Assembly: GCF_042432825.1 (NCBI RefSeq)
Contig: NZ_JBHLWN010000081.1
Span: 1 to 46,218 of the forward strand
DNA: 46,218 nt
Origin: Gordoniibacillus chartarius
GTDB lineage: Bacteria > Bacillota > Bacilli > Paenibacillales > NBRC-103111
Reading direction: 5' to 3'
In this document: piece by piece, positions 39,784 to 46,218 of the stretch
Position numbering within the stretch: position 1 is the first letter of the stretch
How the letters are laid out: each line of letters starts with the position of its first letter
Notes under the pieces: generated by a model
What the model saw: the letters and a program-made list of their open reading frames with translations, nothing else
Told to the model about the DNA's origin: nothing
The model's database searches: none
Translations under genes and position numbers: made by a program

Positions 39784-41607
39784 ATGAAAATTTTCCTAAC
39801 TGGAGCAACCGGCTTCATCGGAAAGGCCTTGTTGGCCACGGTAACATCACAGGGGTATGAGGTGTATGCGCTGGTGCGCGATCTGCCACGCTTCCGCCAG
39901 GCGGTCGCGCAGCTGCCGTTAAGCGTATCGCAGGCGGTCGTGCCGATCGCCGGGGACTTATCACAACCGCGCCTGGGCTTGAGTTCGGCCAATTATGAGC
40001 GTGTCTCTGACACCGACATGATCATACATGCGGGCGGTCCCATGAACATTCGCCTGGGCGCAGCGGAGGCGGAGCGTGCCTTCCTTCATCCGGCGAAGGA
40101 GCTGGCCGAATTGGCCGTGCGAATTCATCGGAACAAAGGGCTCAAGCAATTTATCCATCTCGTCGGGTTCATGAGTCCGTACGACGAAGCGAACGCGCTG
40201 ACGGACCAAGACGCTGCACTCGGGCATGCCCCGCCGTACGAACGTTCGAAGTTTCAAGCGGACGCCTACCTTCGGCAAGCGCTCTACCAGCACTCGATCC
40301 CGTTGTCCACGGTCAATCCGAGCGTCGTGATCGGCGACTCCTTAACCGGGATGACGGAACAGCTCGGAGGACTCGGGATCTTGGTCGACGCCGTGCGCAG
40401 AAATTTGATGCCCCTCGTACCCGGAGGAGACCGTTACTGGCTTCCAATGGTGCACCTGGACCATGTCGCTTCCTTTGTCGCCAACCTCGTTAGCACGGAA
40501 AACATCTCCAGCGATACGTATTACTTGCTGGATCCCCGGAGCGGCAGTCCGACCATGCGCGAGCTGATCCGCACCATCGCGACCGAGCTGCGGACGATGC
40601 AGCCGATCGGCAGCGTGCCGCCGAGGTTGTTGAAAGCGGCCCTTGGCGCAGGCATCGGGGAACGGCTTGGCATTCCCTCAGAATCTTTAAACTTCATCGT
40701 GGATCGGGACTTCCCGGTTCGCTCGAAGACGGACATCGAGGAGAAGCATGGAGAGCGCACCTCTTTGGCGAAGGACACCCTTCCTTTCGTTATCGCCGAT
40801 CTGGACTATCGGTTAACCCACCCTCAATCCGCAGTGCCGGAACCGTTCATGCAGAAGCGAAGATCGAAGGTCGTCACATTGGAACGAGAAGGAGAAGGGC
40901 CGCCGGTCGTGCTGCTGCACGGCGCGTTCAGCAGCGCAGACCGGCTCGTCCCTGTTGCCGAGCGGCTGAACGGTCATCGGACAATTCTGATAGACTTGCC
41001 GGGATTCGGCCGATCGCCGGTCTCGCGCGGCTCTTCTTTGATCGAGGACTGCGTGGAAGCCGTAACCGCGCTCATTGCCCAGCTGGAGGAGCCGGTCGTC
41101 TTGGCCGGTCATTCGTTCGGCGGACTGATCGCCGCGAAGGTCATGGAGCGTATCGAGCCCCGCATTCGGAAGCTGGCGCTGCTGCAGCCCGTTCTGCACC
41201 CTTTATCGCTGAAATATAGGTCTTCGGCTCTCACCGGTACGATCTTAAAGCGGTTGAAGTCGTCCGCTTTCGGAAGCGAGCTGCGTAAGGGCGGCGATTT
41301 CCCCGAGGGGGGAGAGCTGATGGAAGGGTACGTCGCAGCAACGATCCGCGAGCTTCGATCGCCGCGCATCCGCCATACGAACGCGTGGGCGATGTCGCTC
41401 CTCACGCGAACCCGCTCCTTCGAGCTGCGGCCGGAAACCTGGAATCGGGACAAGGTGCTGATGCTGCGGGGCGAGCGGGAACGCGCGTTTTTTCTGCCGG
41501 AACCGTTCCGGCGCTTCGACATTCACTCGCTCCCTTATGGTCACCAATTCCCGATCGAAGCTCCGCTTCCAACGGCGGATTGGCTCCGAAGCGCGATCCT
41601 TTCGTAG
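39784..41607 (+). CDS. Fusion of extended SDR (NAD-epimerase-like) and alpha/beta hydrolase
   Basis: 607 aa. Residues 1-350 are an extended short-chain dehydrogenase: MKIFLTGATGFIGKAL is the nucleotide site and YERSKFQADAYLR has the catalytic Tyr-x-x-x-Lys. Residues about 365-607 are an alpha/beta hydrolase: VVLLHGAFSS (oxyanion HG), VLAGHSFGGLIA (nucleophile Ser in GHSFGG), and YGHQFPIE near the end supplies the His. Both halves appear catalytically complete except that the hydrolase Asp is not obvious. GGAGG is upstream of the ATG. It is placed behind a TetR gene with a shared operator motif. A two-step conversion of a hydroxy or keto ester is one reading; the substrate is unknown. Confidence 0.88.
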   Translation: MKIFLTGATGFIGKALLATVTSQGYEVYALVRDLPRFRQAVAQLPLSVSQAVVPIAGDLSQPRLGLSSANYERVSDTDMIIHAGGPMNIRLGAAEAERAFLHPAKELAELAVRIHRNKGLKQFIHLVGFMSPYDEANALTDQDAALGHAPPYERSKFQADAYLRQALYQHSIPLSTVNPSVVIGDSLTGMTEQLGGLGILVDAVRRNLMPLVPGGDRYWLPMVHLDHVASFVANLVSTENISSDTYYLLDPRSGSPTMRELIRTIATELRTMQPIGSVPPRLLKAALGAGIGERLGIPSESLNFIVDRDFPVRSKTDIEEKHGERTSLAKDTLPFVIADLDYRLTHPQSAVPEPFMQKRRSKVVTLEREGEGPPVVLLHGAFSSADRLVPVAERLNGHRTILIDLPGFGRSPVSRGSSLIEDCVEAVTALIAQLEEPVVLAGHSFGGLIAAKVMERIEPRIRKLALLQPVLHPLSLKYRSSALTGTILKRLKSSAFGSELRKGGDFPEGGELMEGYVAATIRELRSPRIRHTNAWAMSLLTRTRSFELRPETWNRDKVLMLRGERERAFFLPEPFRRFDIHSLPYGHQFPIEAPLPTADWLRSAILS

Positions 41608-41631
41608 GCTTCCGCAGCGGAGCCAGGCTCA

Positions 41632-41660
41632 TTGTCCGGAATATGCTATGCAGGTACAAT
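41632..41660 (+). promoter_or_regulatory. Sigma-A promoter of the hydroxyacid dehydrogenase gene
   Basis: TTGTCC (41632-41637), exactly 17 bp, TACAAT (41655-41660), 35 bases before the ATG. Confidence 0.65.
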
Positions 41661-41695
41661 GATTATGCAAACCTTACCTGAAGGAGGCCGGCACA

Positions 41696-42666
41696 ATGAC
41701 AATGATTTATCGCTGCGCTATTTTGGACGATTACCAGCAAGTCTCCTTATCTATGGCAGATTGGTCGCGGCTTGACGGGAAGCTGGATCTGCGTGTCTTC
41801 TCCGAGCATTTTACGAATGAAGACGATCTTATCGCCGCGATCCGTGACAGTGAAATTGTCGTCATTATGCGTGAACGCACGCCTTTCCACGATGCTCTGT
41901 TTCAGCGTCTCCCCAGCTTGAAGCTGCTCGTAACGACGGGAATGAGGAACGCATCGGTCGATTTGGCTTCCGCACAAAGGCATGGTGTAACCGTATGCGG
42001 CACGGGCGGCGGCGGCGAAGGAACGACAGAGCTGACTTGGGCGTTACTATTAGGTCTGGCCAGACATCTCGTTCAAGAGAACGAGGCCCTGCGGTCGAAC
42101 GGCCCGTGGCAGCGTACGATCGGCACTGATTTGTTCGGCAAGCAACTCGGCCTGTTAGGGCTCGGACGTATCGGAAGCAATGTCGCTCGTATCGGCAATG
42201 CGTTCGGGATGAAGGTTGTCGCCTGGAGTCAAAATTTAACCGGCGAAAGGCCGAAGCTGCAGGAGCCCAATTGGCCTCATCGAAAGAGGAGCTGCTCGCG
42301 AGCAGCGACTTTGTTTCGATTCACTTGGTTCTTAGCGAACGTACCAGAGGGCTAATCGGCCGGAGCGAACTGAAGCGAATGAAGCCCACTGCCTACTTGA
42401 TCAATACGTCCCGCGGACCGATCATAAATCAGGAAGCTCTTCTGGAAGCGCTGAGCCATCGGTGGATTGCCGGGGCTGGTCTGGATGTATACGATATCGA
42501 GCCATTGCCTCACAACCATGTGCTGCGTTCGCTTCCTAACGTGCTCGCCACGCCGCATATCGGTTATGTGACCGAATCCAGCTATCGGGCGTTCTATCAG
42601 GGGGTTGTAGAGGACATCGAGGCTTACTTGGCAGGGACGCCGGTTCGTGTATTGAGCAATGGCTAG
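41696..42666 (+). pseudogene. D-2-hydroxyacid dehydrogenase gene split by a one-base frameshift
   Basis: The first frame (41696-42355) gives the N-terminal domain and the NAD site LGLLGLGRIGSNVARIG, then degenerates after SQNLTGERP. The second (open from before 42271 to 42666) gives LASSKEELLASSDFVSIH, the catalytic Arg in INTSRGP, Glu in DVYDIEPLP and His in ATPHIGYVT. Restoring one G in AAAGGCC at 42247-42252 fuses them with the natural sequence GERAEAAGAQLASS, for 323 residues, the normal family length. GGAGG precedes the ATG by 8 bases. All catalytic residues survive, so this is either a very recent lesion or a sequencing error. Confidence 0.88.
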
Positions 42667-42675
42667 AAGTAACAT

Positions 42676-42705
42676 TTGACTGCAATCGCTCTCATATCCT
42701 ACACT
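42676..42705 (+). promoter_or_regulatory. Sigma-A promoter of the MATE transporter gene
   Basis: TTGACT (42676-42681), 18-bp spacer, TACACT (42700-42705), 33 bases before the GTG start. Confidence 0.65.
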
Positions 42706-42738
42706 TTGAGCATTTAGGAAACCGGGGAGCGAACCGTT

Positions 42739-44124
42739 GTGAGTCTTCAAGAATCCGCTTTACCTTCATGGAAGAAACTGAGTCTATTCGCAGTCACTTG
42801 GCCGATATTCGTCGATATGGTGCTGCGCATGATGCTGGGCTCGGCCGACGTCTTTATGCTCAGCCGCATCTCCGACCAAGTGACGGGGGCGGTTGGCCTC
42901 GCTAATGAAATCATCGTCTTTTGCATTCTGATGTTCGGCTTTGTCGGAATCGGCACCAGCGTCGCCGTCACCCAATATCTCGGCGCCGGACGGGCGCAGG
43001 ATGCGAGCCGCATCTCCGCTCTGGCCATCACGGTCAACGGCTTGTTCGGTATCGTCGTGAGCCTGCTCCTCTTCTCCTTCGGCGAGCCGATCATGCGTCT
43101 GATGAATCTGCCTCAGGATCAGATCGCCATTGCCGTGAAGTATTTAAGTCTGATCGGCGCATTCATATGGGTTGAGGCGCTGTCGAATGCGATTTCTTCC
43201 GTCATCCGCTCTTACGGGTACACCAGGGATGTCATGTATGTGACGCTCGGCGTCAATATCATCCATGTCGCCGGTAATTTCCTGCTGATCTTCGGCCATT
43301 TCGGATTTCCCGAGCTTGGCGTAACGGGAGCGGCGGTCTCAACGGTCGGCAGCCGGCTGCTAGGACTGGCAGTGCTGTTTATTTTCCTATACCGGCGCAT
43401 TACCGTTCCGATTCGCTGGAAGGATTATGTATCCATTAAAGGTCAGCACCTGAAGCAGGTGCTCAGCGTCGGGCTTCCGGCTGCGGGCGAGCACCTCTCC
43501 TGGCAATCGCAGCACATGATGATCGTCAGCTTTATTAACCTAATCGGGCAGGCTGCGTTAAGCACCCATGTCTATGTCATGAACATCTCCAATTACTACA
43601 TGGCGCTTGGCATGGCGATCGGTGCGGGTACGGAAATCCTCATCGGCCATATGGTCGGTGCGGGGGAGTACAAACTGGCTTACCGAAGATTGCTGCGAAG
43701 CCTCCGCTTCTGCTTTCTTGTGACCTTCGGGATCGTCGGGGCCGCTTCGATATTCCGCGAGGGTTTGCTGGGGCTGTTTACCGCCAATCCGGAAATTATC
43801 GCGATCGGCTCTTCCATCCTGCTGCTCTCGATCATCCTGGAGCCGGGCCGCACGTTTAATCTTGTCGTTATCAACTCGCTGCGCGCCGCGGGAGACGCCA
43901 GATTCCCTGTATTGATGGGCGTCTTGTCGATGTGGGGCGTCGCCGTGCCTCTCGCTTATTGGCTCGGCATTCGGATGGAGATGGGGCTGCTCGGCGTATG
44001 GATCGCGTTTACAGCCGACGAATGGATCCGGGGTCTGCTGATGCTGCTCCGCTGGCGAAGCCGCGCCTGGGAGCGCAAAGCACTGGTGAAGCCGCATTCC
44101 TCTGCAACAGCCAGTGCAGGCTGA
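42739..44124 (+). CDS. MATE-family efflux transporter
   Basis: 461 aa with twelve predicted membrane spans in two related halves. Features of the NorM/MATE fold include ADVFMLSRISDQVTGAVGLANEI near the start, GIGTSVAVTQYLGAGRAQDASRI after span 2, and the symmetry-related GAGTEILIGHMVGAGEYKLA in the second half. It is expected to export cationic drugs or metabolites coupled to H+ or Na+. The start is GTG with GGGGAG nine bases upstream. It has its own promoter and terminates at the bidirectional hairpin at 44141. Confidence 0.92.
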   Translation: MSLQESALPSWKKLSLFAVTWPIFVDMVLRMMLGSADVFMLSRISDQVTGAVGLANEIIVFCILMFGFVGIGTSVAVTQYLGAGRAQDASRISALAITVNGLFGIVVSLLLFSFGEPIMRLMNLPQDQIAIAVKYLSLIGAFIWVEALSNAISSVIRSYGYTRDVMYVTLGVNIIHVAGNFLLIFGHFGFPELGVTGAAVSTVGSRLLGLAVLFIFLYRRITVPIRWKDYVSIKGQHLKQVLSVGLPAAGEHLSWQSQHMMIVSFINLIGQAALSTHVYVMNISNYYMALGMAIGAGTEILIGHMVGAGEYKLAYRRLLRSLRFCFLVTFGIVGAASIFREGLLGLFTANPEIIAIGSSILLLSIILEPGRTFNLVVINSLRAAGDARFPVLMGVLSMWGVAVPLAYWLGIRMEMGLLGVWIAFTADEWIRGLLMLLRWRSRAWERKALVKPHSSATASAG

Positions 44125-44140
44125 AGAGAGAAATATGAAA

Positions 44141-44171
44141 AGCCGTGACCGCAGTGAAGTGCGGCACGGCT
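44141..44171. terminator. Bidirectional hairpin between the MATE gene and the minus-strand cluster
   Basis: AGCCGTGACCGCA and TGCGGCACGGCT form a strong stem with one bulge around GTGAAG. It lies 16 bases after the MATE stop and 12 bases before the convergent gene's stop. U-tracts are weak on both sides. Confidence 0.68.
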
Positions 44172-44183
44172 AATTTGTCTATT

Positions 44184-44438
44184 TTACAGTATTGTCGACA
44201 CCGAATATGCAACCGATATGAACAACGCGCTAAGCGCATAGCAGACAACGCCCATGGCCGCCAAGCGCTGCACTTTGGCTGCTCGAAACCCGATATAGGC
44301 GATTCCTCCGGCATCGAGTAACAAATATATCGGAACTGACGTATGAAACGGAATATGAAACCAAGCTGAAATCCCTAGCCATACGAATCCGAGCAGAATC
44401 CCCGCCCCAAAAAATACCACGTGCTGTTTTTTGATCAT
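44184..44438 (-). CDS. Small membrane protein, 84 aa
   Basis: Unrecognised. Three hydrophobic stretches (VVFFGAGILLGFVWLGISAW, VPIYLLLDAGGIAYIGF, MGVVCYALSALFISVAY) and a basic loop RAAKVQRL. The ATG at 44438 has GGGGGA 7 bases upstream; the reading frame open to 44516 adds unlikely residues. It lies 81 bp downstream of the 149-aa gene on the same strand and ends against the MATE terminator. Confidence 0.65.
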   Translation of the reverse strand: MIKKQHVVFFGAGILLGFVWLGISAWFHIPFHTSVPIYLLLDAGGIAYIGFRAAKVQRLAAMGVVCYALSALFISVAYSVSTIL

Positions 44439-44519
44439 CTGTGCATCCCCCTGAAGCTGTATCTGGCTGTATTGACCAATTTTGCGGAGTCTCCACTTGC
44501 TGGAGCGTGAAAGCACGCA

Positions 44520-44969
44520 CTACCTCTTAGGTATCGTTACTGCCGAATTGTAATATCTTAGCCAATCGCAGAAGAAATGCATTTTATACAAATAATCCGC
44601 AGCCATCCCCCAGCCGCCTGCCGCTTGGAACTTTTCAGAGGACACCACTTTTTGAATCTCCCAAGAATGCTCGTACAGCGATTGCAGGAAGGCTTGCTCG
44701 GTCTTCGGCTTATGTAAATCGGTCCCTCTGGACAGCACGACCTCTTCGATGATGACTCCGCGGTAAAACGGCATGACATCGACGCACTGCCCGCCGGCAA
44801 AATCGCGATAAGCCAGCCCTGTATATTCATAAGGAAGCCAGAACAGATTCGTTACCCCATCCGGTAATTTTACCGTATAGGCCATCCCCATATTTAACGC
44901 GATCGGGTTAGGATAATTAATTATCGATTTGGACTGGATATGGTGCCATATTGATTCAAGAAAGTTCAT
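44520..44969 (-). CDS. Hypothetical protein, 149 aa
   Basis: Not recognised. Soluble, aromatic-rich, with VKLPDGVTNLFWLPYEYTGLAYRDFAGG in the middle and a C-terminal helical part SLYEHSWEIQKVVSSEKFQ and YLYKMHFFCDWLRYY. The composition and length fit a small accessory or immunity-type protein, but no motif supports a function. GGGGAG lies upstream of the ATG. The 120-bp gap to the broken gene upstream (44970-45089) holds no clear promoter. It may be cotranscribed with the two decaying genes that precede it. Confidence 0.65.
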   Translation of the reverse strand: MNFLESIWHHIQSKSIINYPNPIALNMGMAYTVKLPDGVTNLFWLPYEYTGLAYRDFAGGQCVDVMPFYRGVIIEEVVLSRGTDLHKPKTEQAFLQSLYEHSWEIQKVVSSEKFQAAGGWGMAADYLYKMHFFCDWLRYYNSAVTIPKR

Positions 44970-45089
44970 GCAAGCTCTTCTCCCCGATCATTGAAATCGA
45001 TTTCGTATTCGGAATCCGTTATGAGTCTACTATAACGTATTTGACCTGGATCGGGAATGGGGGCGAAGACTGTAAAAACAAGGCAACCG

Positions 45090-45542
45090 CTAGAAGGAAA
45101 CCTCTTGATCCAAAATGACTTCCTTAGGAGGCATCTCCAACGGATGAGCATACGGAATCAAGGCAAACTGTGAGAACCATTTCTGCGGACGCTGTACTCC
45201 TGCCCCCCGTTCACCTCTAATAACAAATGCGGGAAAATGGGGCCGATACTTTCATCCAGTTGACATCGATTGATTTCGAGAAACACGATACTTCCATGTT
45301 CATGCTGCATGGCATGCGTCAGCTCGTACTCGAAGCCATCTACTACGGATGTTTTGAGCAGCGGCAGCACAGTCAGCAATTTGCCCGGTCCATCGGGCCG
45401 AGCAGGGGTGTTACGTTCAGCAAGACTTTGAAAGATCCAGTTCATTTGAGAAATGTCCATGTTGAAATCGGCAGCCCATTGTTATAGCTTTGATCTCATC
45501 ATTGTATTCATTTGGGATTATGCGCAGCTCGCTCCACGACAT
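45090..45542 (-). pseudogene. Unknown gene broken by two compensating single-base frameshifts
   Basis: ATG at 45542 (GAGGCG upstream, 15 bases after the preceding stop) encodes MSWSELRIIPNEYNDEIKAI. The natural continuation QWAADFNMDISQMNWIFQ is reached only by dropping one A near 45478. That frame runs to HLLLEVNGG, where adding one G to the GGGGGG run at about 45203-45208 continues it as AGVQRPQKWFSQFALIPYAHP to the stop at 45090. The reconstructed protein is 150 aa with no recognised domain. As written, no full-length product is possible. The family is unknown, so the reconstruction rests on sequence naturalness and net frame balance (453 bp, 151 codons). Confidence 0.68.
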
Positions 45543-45557
45543 GGTAACGCCTCGCTT

Positions 45558-46158
45558 TCAATTACTTGGAATGGCAGCCGATTTTGGATTAACAACCGAC
45601 CAATAAATCATCGTTGTACTGTCTACGGTACTTTCATTGTGGAGCATTTCAAAGAACTTGTTCATGTTAATTCTGCCTTGCAGAACGTCCGCTATTCCAT
45701 TTAATCCATACCCAGTATCCAAAAATCCATCGGTAATCATTATGATTTCGCTAGTCCCTGATCGCAGCTGCCTTCGTCCTGAAGAGTAGCAAGGAACGGA
45801 AAGCTCAAAGGTGTTAACCCTGCCAATCCATTCGTAAAAATTCCGTTGATTGAGCATGGCTTGTCCCCAGCGTGCCAGCTCCGCGTGCGATAGAAATAAC
45901 ATACAGTCTCCAACGGACAGCCACCACACGTAGTTCTCCTTGCGCAAACAGATCAAGCAGGAAGCTTCCCCTTGTAATCTCCTGCACTCGGACAAAAACG
46001 GCTCCGATGTAAATATATCGAGGATCGATCGCTCAATTAGCTGAAATGCTTGAGAGGTTGGACATGATAGAATGTTCCATAACGATTCTCGATGTGTGGG
46101 CTATCCAGGTATGAGGATTCGGATCCGATCCAACTCTTTCTGGATTTCTGAGCATGCT
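45558..46158 (-). pseudogene. PP2C-like serine/threonine phosphatase, N-terminally truncated next to the IS
   Basis: The frame is open from 46100 to 45558. It encodes AFQLIERSILDIFTSEPFLSECRRLQGEASCLIC, YVWWLSVGDCMLFLS, NTFELSVPCYSSGRRQL, EIIMITDGFLD and STTMIYWSVV. SVGDC and MITDG-type strands match the C-terminal half of PP2C phosphatases, in which the Asp residues bind metal. The N-terminal half, including the first metal-binding DG motif, is absent; TAG at 46101 closes the frame and IS sequence begins 58 bases beyond. No credible start exists. It was probably disrupted by the IS insertion plus later changes. The PP2C call is from motif pattern only. Confidence 0.65.
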
Positions 46159-46218
46159 GAGGCTGTAAAATTCTTTGTGTAAACTCTCAAACCTATTAAA
46201 ATGGAATTAATAGAAAGG
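46159..46218. mobile_element. Terminal end of an insertion sequence (right boundary copy)
   Basis: An exact inverted copy of bases 2-61, beginning GAGGCTGTAAAATTC and running off the window. The element body lies to the right. Target duplications cannot be checked because the other end of each copy is outside. Confidence 0.72.

Noticed and set aside
44966..45151. 61-codon minus-strand ORF overlapping the 149-aa gene start by ATGA
   Set aside because: The overlap looked like translational coupling, but the ORF crosses the true stop of the frameshifted upstream gene in a different frame and has no ribosome binding site; only its last residues look protein-like.
1..46218. Circular plasmid or phage genome closed by identical ends
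   Set aside because: The identical ends are inverted, not direct, and there are no replication, partition or phage structural genes.
1..46218. tRNA, rRNA, riboswitch or T-box elements
   Set aside because: I looked through the intergenic gaps for conserved cores such as T-box and common riboswitch motifs and for tRNA-like cloverleafs and saw none; a covariance-model scan would be needed to be certain.

Overview
The window reads as an accessory stretch of a Gram-positive Paenibacillaceae chromosome (Paenibacillus/Cohnella-like). Strong GGAGG-type ribosome binding sites, sigma-A promoters, CcpA-type cre motifs, an HPr with both His15 and Ser46, a YesM/YesN-type two-component pair and moderately high GC all point there. 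Both ends carry the same 60 bases in inverted orientation and stop inside them. The piece therefore looks like a complete contig bounded by two oppositely oriented copies of one insertion sequence, probably IS256-like.

Layout, left to right. 1-740: IS end, a short dispersed repeat and a 34-bp minisatellite. 740-4532 (minus): a small hypothetical gene and a two-gene 2-oxoacid:ferredoxin oxidoreductase with alpha+beta and gamma+delta fused. 4.8-12.2 kb: Gfo/Idh oxidoreductase, Zur-like regulator, YdeI-type protein, large LacZ-type beta-galactosidase, small hypothetical gene, S41 peptidase. 12.3-14.4 kb: a TetR-MFS efflux operon with two matching operator palindromes. 14.5-22.6 kb: a sugar-sensing and uptake block (membrane-anchored binding protein, YesM-like kinase, YesN-like regulator, then a XylFGH-type ABC transporter). 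22.7-25.0 kb: UbiD decarboxylase and an SRPBCC protein.

25.2-32.5 kb is one long mannitol PTS operon, mtlA-mtlR-mtlF-mtlD-ptsI-ptsH, which carries its own Enzyme I and HPr behind a promoter with a cre in its spacer. 32.7-37.2 kb holds membrane proteins, an XRE regulator module, a soluble chemotaxis-type signalling protein, a YhcH protein and two decayed genes. 37.4-44.1 kb is a plus-strand block: MFS exporter, TetR regulator, an unusual SDR plus alpha/beta-hydrolase fusion, a frameshifted D-2-hydroxyacid dehydrogenase and a MATE exporter. 44.2-46.2 kb (minus) is a decaying cluster: small membrane protein, unknown protein, doubly frameshifted unknown gene, and a PP2C-like phosphatase truncated toward the IS.

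The main themes are carbohydrate sensing and uptake (xylose/ribose-class sugar, mannitol, beta-galactosides), small-molecule efflux under TetR control, and genome decay near the right end. Single-base frameshifts break at least four otherwise intact-looking reading frames between 33.6 and 45.6 kb. Whether these are true mutations or homopolymer errors cannot be settled from one sequence. I saw no rRNA, tRNA, CRISPR array, phage genes or complete transposase.
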